Positions 36,025 to 49,230 of a stretch of 64,000 nt of DNA are shown here, piece by piece. A program made the position numbers and the translations under genes. Source of the stretch: Paragonimus westermani (lineage: Eukaryota; Platyhelminthes; Trematoda; Plagiorchiida; Troglotrematidae); NCBI GenBank assembly GCA_008508345.1, contig QNGE01000949.1, forward strand, positions 142,125-206,124. The letters run 5' to 3'. The notes under the pieces were generated by a model. That model was not told the origin of the DNA and did not search any database. It was given only the letters and a program-made list of their open reading frames with translations. How positions within the stretch are numbered: position 1 is the first letter of the stretch; every line of letters begins with the position of its first letter.

Positions 36025-36290
36025 CGAATTTTTAGCCAGCCGTTTTCACAACGAGATATTATGCTCGAGTTTCGCTCTCGTCAGAGCATTTCAGTAGTGT
36101 ATATCTTTGTTACGGCAGTTCACATTAACCAAAAATTCTCTAATACTTACAAGTAATCAAGGTATCACTCGGCAGGTGTAGTGATTTCTGTGATTTCAAC
36201 TTAGTGGGAGGTCCTAGTCTTGGGGTCAACGATTGGAGTCACTGTGGCTACTCCGAAGACGGTCGGGCGGACAGAGGTTTATTTACAATC
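36025..36290 (-). repeat. Dispersed repeat family, copy 2
   Basis: Best partner of 28310-28580, in the same orientation. Its reverse complement (CACTACTGA, TGACGAGAGCGAAA, CTCG...GAAAA) matches the start of the copy at 50456. A forward-oriented piece of the same family follows at 36437-36545. Confidence 0.6.
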
Positions 36291-36436
36291 GGACTGGGAC
36301 TTCGTGTACGAGGATTCAATTGTGTCTGACTTAAATTCGCTGGCGCATCTGCCAACACAACTGCAGCATGACACGATTAGATTTAAACATCCGACCCTAG
36401 TGAAGAAGTGTACTGATGACATCCACTAACCAGAGC

Positions 36437-36545
36437 GATACTGGAATGTAGTGTTTCATTTCGAATGGGCTGACTGAAAAGACCACGAGAATACGAAAGC
36501 TGCAACCGATTGTGGGCAATGTTCAACCTATGGAATTTTTTCAGT
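36437..36545 (+). repeat. Dispersed repeat family, copy 3 (partial)
   Basis: GGCTGACTGAAAAGACCACGAG followed by AATACGAAAGCTGCAACCG and GGCAATGTTCAA aligns with 50500-50580 and 56758-56835. Divergence is considerable but the order of blocks is kept. Confidence 0.55.
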
Positions 36546-39500
36546 TGTCGATTAATCACCAAGAGTTACTAGATGACTGCAGGCGACAATCCAGCTTTTC
36601 GCAGGAATTCTGGAGAAGGTTTTAGAGAATCGCCAAAGCACCTTATTGGGTAAAGAGACTAACATGCAGCCTTGAGGATTTTGTTGGCCATTGATCATAT
36701 ATCATTCAACAACCTCACTCAACATATGAATGAAATTATTTACAACTCTCTGCCCGCAGCCGTGTTCGATCTTATGTCACACAAAATATCTATTGTAGTG
36801 TAAGAAAGCATCGGACAACTGCTTTATGTATAAAGAAAAGTGGGTGCACTTACCATCATCACTAATGTGTTAGAAAGGCATGCTGTCACTTCAAATTTCG
36901 TTCTCAACCTGACCTCGTTTACATGCTTTCCACGGGCAAGCCGCGTAATCAATCTGTTATACAAATGTGTTAAAATGCGTAAGTATTCTGTCAACCAACA
37001 TGGTCTTACGATTTACGTGGGTTACGTGCGCGGTTTTCTTGCACATCCTCCTCGACCGCGATCCACTGCGATGACCCCTTCAAAATTTCCGTTAGAACCA
37101 GTTTTACTCGGTTTACTTAGGCGCTGTATACCTTGTGCACGGAGGCCCATATGAAGGACAGTAACTCACAACCTACTGACTTGCACGGCAGGCATCCATG
37201 GTTTATTGCTGCTCTGTTACTGTCATACCTGAAAGAAGTTAGACAAACCAGAACCAACACTGACCTATATAGAAAACCTACATAAGTTAGGCAAGATCAC
37301 GGTAAATCTGTTAAATGTTGGTTGAGTGAATATTCCATGTTGACCTGACCATCTTGAAAGTTATCTAAGTTTAAAGTGATGGTTTTCATGAAGCACAGTG
37401 GTTGTCTTCATGATGGTCTGTCCAACTTCATTTTGAATAAACTTATTACCTTGGTACAACCATCTTTAGAAAAAAACTTAGTTCACGTGAGTCATGTTCG
37501 GTAACGGCCCATTTAGAAAGCACGTTTCCAAACTGTCCACTCCGTAAGTTCTGAATTTGGCATTTGTGCTGCAATCATAGATTCTGTTAGTATTCATACT
37601 TTAACGTTCTACTTCATCTGAAACTTTATCAGTACATCAAACAGTTAACAGACGTTACCTTGAGCAGCATATACCATTAGAGTATTTACTCATGACAGTT
37701 GAACAGTTTGCTTCCAGTTAGGAAAATTAAAAGGCTTAACCACATTTGTGCCTCTGTGGATCGTGGCCAGTTAGTGGATCGCCAGAGTTAGATGACATCA
37801 AACGTTCCTGTGTCAGTAAGACTGACACAGAAGTGTTCTTATTAGGGGATGATAAGGTTAGCCGAACAAATGGGGCAGGTGAGAATGAGCAATCTATCCC
37901 GAAGGCCATTCGCAGTTGGCTGCGGCCAGTCGCCCCTTTTGTAAGGGGATGCCACACTCAAGTTTCATTCTTATTAGAACTCTGCAGTAATACATACCAT
38001 TGCTACGACATGCATTCGACATCATTCATGTAACTGTTATGTATTCGGCCTGATCGTGAATACCCGAGACGGTAGCTGTCTCACCAACCCCAGTCAGTAA
38101 CCCTAGGATTAGAACCTTAGATTCCAGTTGAAATTTCCGACATCATTAGACCTATTGAGTGACAGTTCTGATAAGTAGTAGTGAGAGGGCTGGCGTAAAT
38201 TGAACATCGCGCGTATTTTGCCCCAGCTTCCGCGTTCATGTAGAATTTCCACTCGCCCTCCTGTCGTAATGTGTCATCAACGGTACACTGGGCAATACTG
38301 TCATATCATGTGAACACTGACTGGAGTTTGAATCCCGGTTGGAACAAAAGTATATCTTATGAAGCGTGGTAGCGGAGGCGTATATCCGAACGCGAAAGCT
38401 ACGACAGAATGTGAGCGCTATACAGCTCAAGTAAATCACCCCCCCTCATGTTAGTCACCATCGTAATCTGCCTTTGACAGTGACCTATATTAAGTGACCG
38501 AAAATGGTATGAATGAAGTACTGCGTTAAATGTAACCAATTGTATTGATGAAACGGATTGTTCTGATAGACTTTTCATGAAATAACCACAGTTGATTCAC
38601 TTAGTAGGGAACGTTATTTTCACAAGGAATAGAGGAAGCTTGGAAACACAGAACAACTTGAGAAACAGGCTGTAAGAGACCACTGCTTCTTTGATAAGTC
38701 TTGAAGGCCTTCGCTGCACATCCAAGAGACTAATATTTGACAGCGTAGAACACGAGAAGATAACAGGGAATGTTTTGTCTACATTTAAAGAGTTCAGACC
38801 CACTAATTCTGAGCTGAGGATCACCACTAACATTTTGTGCACTTAATTGCCTGGCAATGTTTAGTATCAGAAAGTCTCCGTCCACGTGTCACCCTGTCGG
38901 TCTGGAGACAGCAAGGTCCGAAACTTAGTTTATGCTGCGACGGTTCGCACAGTATGTGTTGATTGTGTGAGAATAAAATAAATTGAGATGGTAATGAGAA
39001 AACTGAGTGCTACCGCCAAACAATGAATTCAACTATTTGTATAGTCCACTCATCGTAGTCAACCCGGTAATAGTCGATATCATGCTGTCTACACTTAGAC
39101 ATTCATATACGTTTTTACAATCCTTATTGCATCCAAGAGGAATCCACCAAAAATAATCTGAAACTCCATAAAACTCTCAGACGTCCCCACTACAGAAACC
39201 ATGTAACCTAATTTGCCAGCAGCAAGATAAGTTTGAAATGGGGTTAGCGATTGTCAACAAAGTAAGGATAAAACGTCAACTGACAGTTTCGTACGGGGAG
39301 GTGATGGATATCTTACGAATTTCTTCATGCTATCCGTAGGCTAACAAGTAATAGGGCTGCCCCATTTTAGGAAGTCCGTGAACTACAGTCATGAAATCAT
39401 GATTTTCACTAGCTATCCGTCCGGATCGACTAATTATGCTTATACATTATCGTTGTGCTCAATCCATCGGTATCAAATAAGGAATTCACTTCAATGACAC

Positions 39501-41199
39501 AACCGCTTTATAACTGGACACTGGTTTTGATTCTGACGGCAACTGTTAAGTGCTACAATTGGTAGGTTGGTGAGGTGGAATGCAGTTTGTGAAGAGCGGA
39601 TCGATCCAAATTAGTCGGAATCTCAAAGCACATATCGGCTAGTCTACTAATGCAGAGTACAGTGAACGAGTGGTCAAAAACCAGTGGTCTCCTGACGGCC
39701 TAATTCCAAGCCTGCTTACAGTCTAATTCGGGCGTCAGACAACCGACCATATCACATACATCAGTGAACAGTAATTCCACGAATGACTTATACCAATGAG
39801 GAAACCCAACTTTGTAGATATTTCGTTCAGATGCGTGACTAATTGGTCGAATAATTAACCTGTGCGTATTGCGATGGTTAGGTCACCAGTTCTGTATGCT
39901 GGCTGAATGCTAACGTCACTAACATCAAGAATGATTACACAAAACCACAAGGTAATCAGATAGCAAGGTGATTATAACGCATGAATCCCCTGACCGTCCC
40001 GATGAAAAGTAAACGGGTATCGCCTGTCAGTCTGGAGACGCTCTGACATCTCCATGGTAAGTTGCTCGCAGATTCCCATACCTCTCTCCATTACTACCTC
40101 ACCGGGGCAAAATAAGTCGTTTTGCAACCATATTTGATTTTCTGTTGCTTCCAGGTACACACTAGTCACGGGGGCCCTATCCTGGGAGATGAACGTGATC
40201 TATGCATTGCCGACCCTCCAGCAGATCGACGTAGGTTGCGATAGCAGTGACTCGATACATAGAAATGAAAAGTTACTAGCAGTGCAGCAACTGTCGACCG
40301 AGTATGTTTCTCGAGATGCGGTCCCCGCGACACGGAGTCCGCGGTTAGATACGCTAAGAGAAATGGCGTCCAACTGAGCTCAACAGCGTGCATGCTGTCG
40401 TTGTTTGGCTCAGTCACATGCAAACTTAGCGCGGTAGATACTGTGAGAAAGTGGAAGCCGTAATGATGCCCTCTTATACTCACCTGTAACTTGATTATTT
40501 GTTTGCAAAATGTATGCACCCCGGTGTCCAATGTGTGAGTTCAGTGTAAAGACCTTGTTACAAATCAGGTCCCATTATTGTCCATCTTATACTTCCAGGG
40601 TAAAGATTATTGTTGCATAACAGCTGAGTATCAGTGTCAGCAAATGGTGTAATGTTACTGGTGACACGGAAGCACCGACTAGCCTACTAGTGGCCAACTG
40701 TCTTAATCTACACCACGGCATCATTTGTCTACCGTGCACTTTGCCTAAATCAGCAGAGGCATCAGAAAGCACTCAGCAAAACAGACAATTAGCTGGCTTA
40801 CTTAGCGCATGCCCCAACCGTTTGAATGTGTACATCTTCAAAGATGGGCAAAATGATGTGCTTGAGCCTCATCACCAACATCGGTTCTCGAAACAAGTGA
40901 TTATCCTTCAGCTGTTACCACCCGAAACGTACGAATGACCGCAAAAACGGGTAGCTTACACATGCCAGAGACGTCGATTAATCACAAATTACACTTCACA
41001 AACACCTGCTCACAGTTGTCCCGATCGGCTGGCCATACTGTTACACGGTATGTAAAATGTAGGAAAGTCACAAAGATCAGGTCTCACGCTATGGAGCGCC
41101 TCAACGTGTTCTGCAGAGAGTTGACGTGATTGACTACAACGTCAGATGAGAGTGATGGAAAACAGTTGCGTGTGAAGTGATTGTCAAATAAGTTCTACA
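36546..41199. other. Long gene-free stretch
   Basis: No domain recognised. Frames up to 121 codons (40531-40166 minus, 36840-37154 plus, 37746-38033 plus) lack motifs. A somewhat GC-richer patch at about 40160-40340 has an open frame on each strand but no similarity I know. Confidence 0.35.
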
Positions 41200-41407
41200 A
41201 AAGATGGCCGATAAGTGTAGTCAGTGGAGTACGGCCTCGACTCGCATCCCAGGATTAACCGGAATCCTTATCAACAAAAAAACACGAGGCGGCTTAAAAC
41301 CAGACTTGTTGATATTGGTGCATAGAAGCACGAAAGACTGGCTATCTCAAATTTATCATCTTGCTCTCAGTGATCTTGAGAAAACAACCATAATGTTGTA
41401 TACAGTG

Positions 41408-42310
41408 TGATGTAATGAAAAAAAATCCGACTTTGTCACAAGAATCAATGTTATTTTCTGATGCACTGAACTCCACAGCTGATTATCAAATGGACAATGT
41501 GACTCGTGGAGAAACGAAATGACAAGGTTTCAAACAGTATGCTTACAAGGATTTACAAATGAACAATTGTTACAAACTGAAGCCAATGATATCAAAACAC
41601 TAGTGCTATACAGATTACCTAAAATTCACAAGCCTGCTTTACCCGCACGTCCTACTTTTCGATGGTTAATTCGCCTTACCATAAATCCGGTGCGATATAC
41701 CAGATGCTGCATGAACAAAGCTTACACTGCACCAATTGGGATACACATTTGGGCTAATCATACATTTTGACGACAAAATGCTCCCTTTAGACATTCTAAC
41801 CCTAACCGTGTAAATTCGTCTACATGAAATTATGATTGTGCTCGTATCCACAAATTATATTGTCATGGCAACAGATTTTTGTTTCGAACAGTTTAGAACA
41901 TCTTGAGGGTGTCGTGGTGAGATGTCTTATTAGACCAGCAATGGCAGACGTTTCCGCGTCAAATCTTGAGCAAGAGGTAGTAATCACCAGCGCAAGTGTG
42001 GAACTCCATAAGCCATATGCTGATGACGTAATCGTGGCCAGCAACCAAGGGTAGACTCGAAAGGTTCCGAGCACCGAATCCCGTCCACTCGAGTAAGTCA
42101 GTTAAGTGTGTCAGAAGAGAACAATCGCTTACCATTTTTCACTGCAGGGAACATTCGGTGTTCCGTTTAGAGAAAACCAAAACGAAAGGGACAGTAATTG
42201 GGTCTCAAGAGTTTCACACCAGCTGCTCAAAAACGAACTTTCGGCTCTGAGCTATCCACACCCCAGGCGCAAAACACTGACCGGCATGTGGAAGGACCAC
42301 ACTTAAAGTA
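41408..42310 (+). pseudogene. Penelope-like element reverse transcriptase, decayed
   Basis: The frame at 41519-41770 contains VLYRLPKIHKPALPARPTFR, matching the LYGLPKIHKP...LRPI hallmark of Penelope-like RTs. The frame at 41836-42054 reads FVSNSLEHLEGVVV, then AMADVSASNLEQEVV and KPYADDVIVASNQG. This corresponds to F.F....Y.Q..GVAMGSP.....AD..M..LE...., then RYVDDI.V, with YADD keeping both Asp. The GSP motif is destroyed. Stops separate the blocks, and no GIY-YIG endonuclease was recognised downstream. Sequence after 42060 may be the thumb region but is not convincing. Confidence 0.72.
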
Positions 42311-44737
42311 ATAGCCAACAATCAGGACAGGGAGAGATTTACTTGCTGTACAAAGGGGACAGTTGGTTACAACGGGTAATCCAACGATTCAAGGCAGCAA
42401 TCAGGAAGACCTACTAAGCCACGGAATTGAATGCACAGACTGAGGTTAGAAAAATCGATGTTGCTATCAATAAGAGGAGGAATTCCCAGTTTCTGGTCCT
42501 CAGGCGTGCGAATAAAAACAAATGGCTGCAGCGCCCAGACTTCCATGGTTTTAACAGATACGCAGGCATCATGAGCTTGTGCTCCGAGTCATTTTTTGTA
42601 CAAAACTTTCGTAAGGTTTGTTACACGTAGTTCGGCTGAAAAAAGTGTAGGAAATGAGTCTATCCCACAAAATATTCATTCCTCATACAACGCACATAGA
42701 GAAAAAACGGGTCGTACGGACGGCACTTCGCTAAAAGAGACTTCCGAAAAGTCGAAAACTAAATAAAATAGTGTACACAGACTTCTGGCAACCAACTCCT
42801 TCGCGCGAACAGCTGTATGACGCCCATGTTCTGACTGTACTGTGATGTTGTCTTAGACACGAAAAGACTAACATCTAAGCACTATGTGCAAGACTTAGCG
42901 TCTCAAAGAAATATTATGGATAGTCTATCTGTCGGAAGCGGCAACGGTTTAATTGCACACACGCATCATGTAACCTTAAGGAACACTGGTTAAATTTGTC
43001 CATCAAGTTGGATGGAAGAAAAGGCGACCAAGAACTCTCATCTAGAATGAACGGAGAGGCTGCATCTTGTCTACGACAGTAGTACGCATTGAAGAATGAG
43101 ACACACAAGCACGAAGGTGGGCCAAAATGAGACACTGATAAACTAAACACTACGAAGCGTCCTGTGGGCTTACAAGCGATAAGCATTCTCAGTACATATA
43201 GTTTCGCCGTATTGATGCTGTGACATTCGTTTGGATTTCCTTTTTTACACACCGCCTACTTCCCTCCTGTATGTAACGTGACTGATGGCGTGGGTGTTTT
43301 CAGATGGCGGCCGCTTTGGTCGCCCTCTTGAACATAAACACTTTTTCTTACGTTTAACCATTGACGACCGAAAACGCTCTTGGGATGTACCGTTTCGAAC
43401 ATGTGACACTTCATATTTACTCTACTTATCTGTTCGTACGCATACACTGATATCGAGGTATTTCCCATTACAGAAACATTAAGAAGTTGTTGTGCGATCG
43501 TTATCGGTGTGACTTGACTTCGGGGTGTTAATTTCTACTACTCAGGTGACATTCAAATAACCGCAGAGCAGGCTCTACAGATGTTATTATTATTGACTAT
43601 AAACCAAGCAATGACCGAACTGCGGTCCTACTTGAATACTATAGACTGCACACCATATTTGAATAGACAAACTGCATGTTTGAGCTAAACCTGCACATAA
43701 GTGACTTGAAGACAAAAAGCTATCAGCAACAATGATCTACCATCGGGCGGGTCAATTGAGCCAATCAGCTGGAGCATGTGGTCAAAGTACCAAAAAAAAT
43801 CAATCACTTTGCAAAAACACTTTACTTACTGAAACAAGCTGGCACATAGATTACGTAGTGGTTTGCCAATTACGAAAGACTGTCTCACTGGAATCAAAAA
43901 ACTTTCTACATCAGTAGAAGGCGTTTGGAATAAATCGAAATTCTTGAAAGCTATTTAAGATCCTCTCTGAAAGTGGGCAGTGACATCAAACAAATTGCAT
44001 AAACGGGAATGACAGTTGGTTCAGTTCATGAAGTTTTATCCTCCAAAAACTCGCTGAAATCTATCGGATAACTTACAAACCGTAGAAGCAGTACGATCGC
44101 CAAGAATGCCAACCCGCAGTCGTGCGAGTGATAACCTATTTTGTTAGCAACGTGATGTCTGGGAACAAAACCAGTACTGTTCAGTAGCCAGTTCCAAACA
44201 ACGAAACATCTTCAAGAAACAGTCCTGTTAGTCAAACAGCACTGATTGATCAGATCAATGTTGTTGACAGTAATGAACAGAGGTACGTCATTAAATGACA
44301 GTTCAAATCAAATGATCAACAATATAGGGATCAATATATAGCGAAGCATTCATCAGGTCACTCGGATCTAAGCCCGTTCGCGAGAGCAGTCAGAGCTGAA
44401 TGGTTTACAAGGAGAGTAAATGGGAACGCAGACAGCATACTGAAAGATATCACAGGACTTAACATAAGCTTCGAAAATCTATCGAGCTTAATGTTCGTAA
44501 ACATATCATGTCAGACAAATTATTTGGACTGATTGATGATCTTGTGAATCAAATGTTAGAAAAAGGAACAAATCAGGGGCATAAGCAGACAAGGTTGACA
44601 TAGGAAACGAGATATAAAAATACAAGTTTTTCTTGTGGTTGTTTATAGATACAAAGAAGTAGACTGAAGAGCAAAATCTTGGGTGACCATGTAGACCAGC
44701 ATTTGAGAAGAAAGCTGCATTCGGTCGAGAAAGTCAG
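42311..44737. other. Gene-free stretch downstream of CHMP2B
   Basis: No domain recognised in short frames on either strand. The part just below 44738 should contain the CHMP2B 3' untranslated region and polyadenylation site (minus strand). I see no canonical AATAAA within about 140 bp of the stop; a TATAAA-like variant is at about 44643. Confidence 0.4.
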
Positions 44738-45013
44738 TTATTCGCGAAGTCTTCTTAACTGAGTCTCAAGGTCGTCCATGCTTTCAGAAGTGTCAGTGAC
44801 AGGTAGGGAGTCACAAGGTACGCGAGCCTTGTCTAACTGCGCCTTGGTATCGACATGAAGTTCGTCCAGCACCCGGTTGACAACTTCATCAGTTTCATCC
44901 TCGAAATCCACGGAGTCCAGAATATCGTCCATGGCTTCTTCTTTCATTCCAATTTCCAGCTGAAGTTTGCTGAAATCTTGAAGTGTCTGGCCCATGTTTG
45001 CACGATCCATGTT
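44738..45013 (-). CDS. CHMP2B: CHMP2B, C-terminal exon
   Basis: This exon encodes the C-terminal 91 residues of charged multivesicular body protein 2B, an ESCRT-III subunit that polymerises on endosomal membranes and recruits the ATPase VPS4. It begins NMDRANMGQTLQDFSKLQLE, which aligns with human CHMP2B around KMDPQKTLQTMQNFQK. An acidic helix follows (DDILDSVDFEDETDEVVN, RVLDELHVD). The tail DDLETQLRRLRE fits the MIM1 motif, with Leu and Arg spaced to bind the VPS4 MIT domain. The acceptor is TTATAG directly before AAC at 45013. The stop is TAA at 44738-44740. It joins the exon ending at 55040 in phase 0. Confidence 0.92.
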   Translation of the reverse strand, partial: NMDRANMGQTLQDFSKLQLEIGMKEEAMDDILDSVDFEDETDEVVNRVLDELHVDTKAQLDKARVPCDSLPVTDTSESMDDLETQLRRLRE

Positions 45014-45040
45014 CTATAATTTGAGGCGCACGTAGTGTTT

Positions 45041-46269
45041 ATAATGGCTTTAATAAACTAAAGAGTAACAACAACCGCGTACTTCTAAAAATTGGTCAAT
45101 TAGTCAAATTCACGTTAATAATACCGCTGAATTTACACGTGGATAGAGGACGGTGGAGCAAACTACATGTAACATAAGTACTACATTGTTAGTCGATATA
45201 TGTCCAGTGCTTATGAGGTAATAATGGATTGCAGTGGTGCCCAAGCATTCATCAGTATAGCAATCCCACATTCAGCCTAAAGATTCTAAACAAAACGACA
45301 CTAGGTGTCGGTGTCAGGCGGCTTGAAAACTAAAAGAGGAGTCAGTGCTTGATGTGGAAATCTCACACGTGAGAAAACAAAACAAAACATTCACTATGCA
45401 TAACAAGATCCGGCTGAGACGGATCACGCGCTATTCGAATGAAGTTCAGCCGGCTAGGATACCAAATACACTCCAGTTCAAGGTATAGGCATAGACAGTG
45501 ATCAGAAAAAATGGTGTATCGAAAAACCTCGTTTTCGGTTATTCACCATCAGACCAATCACATAACATTTATATGAGACGGATTTGTCAGAGCAAAGCGA
45601 ACAAAAACAAATAGCAAGTTCAAGTGAGGTCAGACACGTCATAGGCAAACACGGAGACAACGTTTTGAAACGGTTATGTCACCATTATGACGTAACTGGA
45701 ACCAAGGCGTTGTGATAGTGACAAGCAAGCATCCGCAAGAATCTTCGTTGTGAAGATGAATGCGCGAACTCCACTGAAGGATGCCTATAACTCAAGAGAC
45801 TGGCTGTCTGTACTCGGTGAACAGAATGATTTTTTTACGCAATTCAGGCGGTGTCCACTCACTAGCTTTCTACAGTGCAACTCTTATTTTCACCCGATGA
45901 ATGTCAAAGCGACTCATGTGCATCATCCATCACGTCTGAAGCCATGGTTTTTAAGTCCATACATACATGCAAGCATACGATGTTCCACCAACCTGTTCAC
46001 GGTTCCGGACATCCTTTCTGCCACTTCACTCGTTAAAAGTACTATGACAGGAGAAACACAGTAAGATCTTACTCATGGAAGGTGCGGCAGAAATATTTTA
46101 CGAAACGTGTTGACTGGGAAAATTTTGAGAACTTATCACTAGGCCTAGCGAATCGACAGCTACACAAAGAGATTTGATGACGAACAAAGCACCCGAGCAT
46201 CGTGTTTCCCAAAAGACAAACCCCCACAGCAGCGATAACTAGTTGCAATAGAGGTTAACGGAGTGGTAT
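45041..46269. other. Intronic sequence, no gene recognised
   Basis: A 104-codon plus-strand frame at 45750-46064 has no known motif. Nothing else is supported. Confidence 0.35.
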
Positions 46270-46369
46270 ATACGTATGGCTAATCACGGTAACACCGTGT
46301 TAGTAAGTCCCAACTCCTATCATTCAGCCACAGGCCTCCGTCGTCCCTTGCTCAGACCTAGAATGCGGA

Positions 46370-47160
46370 TTAACAGAGGTGACCTTAACGTACGCACCCT
46401 GAAACAGATCTGTCAACAGACCACTATCGCACGAACGTTAGATTCGTTGAATGTCGATGTCTGCTGCATTTCAGAGACCAGAATCCAGGACAGTAGCCAC
46501 CGTATGAAAATAACAGTACCCACACTGTCTACCGATACTAGTTATACAGTTAGGGTGACTCCATGGTTGCCGCTCTCGGTCAGGCTGGAACAGCTATAGT
46601 TCTCAGTACGACGGCCGCAGCCGCAATGGTAAATTGGATTCCTGTTAATAGTAAACTCTGTGTCATGTGTTAAGGCCAACTCCAGACGCAAAAATTTCAG
46701 GAATCTTTTAACTGGCTGCTTACGCCTCAGTTGACTGTAGTGACGCTGGCGTCGACGGTTTCTTTCATTCAGATCTGGCCGTTCTCCTTCGGTCGACAAA
46801 TGGTTCTGATACAACTGTTCAGGTCGCCTAGGTCAGGCTGAGTCTTGTTTAGGTGGCCGGTTTGGGAAAGCATCAAATCGCCCAGATAAAAACGGGCGAT
46901 TGTTGCTGCTGTGCGTTAAGCATAAGCTATTGTTAACCCGCATTAGTTTTAGGTGTCGTGGGCATCACTGCTGTGCTAAGCGCCACCCTTCTCTGAATCA
47001 GCTAGTTATGGGTGGCGTGGTTCCAATGAGGACTGTCGTTCTTATTAGAACATGTACTTGGATTCAGATCATGTGTTGGTACGCTGTCGTTTTGTCCGCG
47101 ATTTTGTTGAGCAACGACTGGGTGATGAGAAACTGGCTACACCATCGGTAAAACGTAAGT
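46370..47160 (+). pseudogene. RTE endonuclease domain
   Basis: DLNVRTLKQICQQTTIARTL followed by DVCCISETRIQDSS (about 46455-46495) is the RTE endonuclease start with its catalytic Glu. Further pieces in other frames: AESCLGGRFGKASNRPDKNG at about 46836-46895, RLLLLCVKHKLLLTRISFR to about 46960, and a NDWVMRNW-like end near 47130. The GDFN block between is unreadable. A second, separate endonuclease scrap of the same family lies at 63798-64000. Confidence 0.8.
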
Positions 47161-47269
47161 AACAGGCCAGTCTAGAAAGCAATCTTAACAGTTCTCACCC
47201 TGAAGATCTTAATAGCTGCTGGACCCAAATCTCACGGGCCATTCGAGAAGCAGGTCTGTAGCATGAGGC

Positions 47270-48600
47270 AGGGGGCTTCATGGACTGAAAAACCATTGGA
47301 TCACAGAGAAATCCCTGGAGCTACTAGAAGCCAGACGAAACATTTCTTCTGGAAGTTCAAACAACAGGTCTAGAAGAGATATCCGTAAGAAACTGATGCG
47401 TAGCATAAACGCTGACCGTGAAACTTGGTTAATGGAAAAAGTCAAAGAAATGGAGACTGCTTCTGTTCCAGAGAGCATCCGCACATTATACAGGCTTATC
47501 CGTGCCACTGATCCCAGGCGACCGTGTGACAGCGAAGCTATCAGCGAGGCAGATGGAACACTCATCTATAATAAGTCCAGAAGGTTAGAACAGTTGGTGG
47601 GACACTTTGAGAACCAACTTAGCAGGCCTCCTGCTTCTACTGTGTTGCCGCCACAAACTTGTAATGTAATATCTTGATCGGCAGATCTGGAACTACTCAC
47701 TGAAACTGAGGTGCGCAATTGCATTTCAGCTCTCAAACGTGGTAGGGTTGCAGGCCCAGATGATCGCGTGCCGGCACTTTTCAAAGAAAGTGGGGAGGCT
47801 CTAGTAGAAACCGTGACACAGTTGTTCCAACTTGTGTGGACGACGGAGACCATCCACCCGTGCTGGGGTCACTCGATAATAGTTCCCATACTCAAGGAAG
47901 GTACTAGGGGCTCTTGTGAAAGCCACAGAGGAATTCGCTTGACCCCAGTTATCTGTAGGGTTCTGGAATCCACTATAATTTGTCAACTCGTTGCAGCTCG
48001 AGGGACAAACATTGGGGAGGAGGAGACAGAGCTTTGCCTGGGGCAGAAAAATGCTAATCGAATTGTTACTCCTCGCCAGATTCTGCAGTAGTGCCATGTG
48101 TACCGCCGGCTAACAATGGCCGTATTTCTCGACTACAAAGTTGGGTTTGATTCGGTGGATCGATCGACAATTTTAGAGTCGCTTAAAGGTAAGTGTGTAC
48201 CGATCAAATATGTAAACATACTGTCGTTGCTTCAGCCTAAACCAGGGTTTACGGTGAACTGTCTGAAAGTTTCAGCACCAGCAGCGACGAACGTCAAGCC
48301 TATCCACTTTTACCACTCTTGTTTAGGTTTGTCATAGGCGGAATAATAGAGGACAATCTCCGACGCTCATAAGATGCCGGCGTGGACTCCCTACCTGGTG
48401 GATTACCAAGTGATCTTGATTATACTGACGACAAGGTGTTCCTGTTTGACAATTTTCAAGCTTTACAAACAACGCTAAACGTGGTTTCGCATTCTACTAA
48501 ACACTTCAGAACGCGTTTTGCTGTCTCGGATTGGAAAGTGCTTTTACAAGATTGTGATGATTACGTGAATTAAATGTTGGACAACGAAGTCGTGGATGTT
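47270..48600 (+). pseudogene. RTE reverse transcriptase
   Basis: The linker at 47396-47677 includes DRETWLMEKVKEMETASVPE and YNKSRRLEQLVGHFENQLSR. The RT begins at about 47711 with RVAGPDDRVPALFKESGEAL, TETIHPCWGHSIIVPILKEG and SHRGIRLTPVICRVLESTII, then MAVFLDYKVGFDSVDRSTIL (48115-48175, first catalytic Asp kept), GKCVPIKYVNILSLLQ and DSLPGGLPSDLDYTDDKVFL (48382-48440; the YADD box is YTDD, both Asp kept). A stop at 47675, another near 48089 and the region at 48338-48380 break it. Confidence 0.88.
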
Positions 48601-49230
48601 GTTGACCGGTTTGTTCACTTGGGAAGCTGTATCATTGACGTCGGAAGTGTGGGGGAATGAAATAGAAGCGCGTACCTCTAAGGTTAGGGCACTATTTGCC
48701 AAACTGAAGCACCTCCGGCGACAGAGGTATCTCACTGAGGCTTAAGGGTCGCGTATATAAGACAACAGTGAAGGCTGTATGACTTTACGGCAACGAAACC
48801 TGGCCGCTCAGGATACAAGACGTGAATTGTCTCCAGCTATTTGACCACCGATGTCTGCGTTCGATCGCTCTTATCGGGTGGAATTAGCGAGTAAGCAGCC
48901 AGGAATTTAGGAGGCGGGTATTTGGTGGTGATCACCAAGCGAATTCTTTTGCTCACTCCTTACATTTTCTCAGACTTAGATGGTTGGGCCATGTACTAAG
49001 GATGTCCACTAGTAGTCTGATAAACCAAGCACTCTTTGACGACGCTGCGGCAGCCTGGTATAAGGTGCGAGACGGACCGATGATGACATGGCGTAGGGAG
49101 ATGATGTCGTTCACCAAGGGGTTGGTCGCTGTAGGTCGGGTTCATCTGCCGGGCTAGAGACCTCGCGACTCCCAGAGTCAGTGGTTGGAGATGTTAGGTG
49201 AGATGGTGGTTAATCGAACTTATTAGCGTG
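48601..49230 (+). pseudogene. RTE C-terminal region
   Basis: Blocks across several frames: EIEARTSKVRALFAKLKHLR (about 48660), NETWPLR (about 48797), LFDHRCLRSIALIGW (about 48838), LRLRWLGHVLRMSTSSL (about 48970-49015), MTWRREMMSFTKGLVAVGRV and LPG (49085-49155), ending in SQSQWLEMLGEMVVNR (about 49170). This is the standard post-RT order of flatworm RTE elements, ending just before the 3' tail. Confidence 0.85.

Noticed and set aside
38325..38345. B-box-like GTTTGAATCCCGG suggesting a tRNA or tRNA-derived SINE
   Set aside because: No matching A box at the right distance and no cloverleaf could be drawn; treated as chance.
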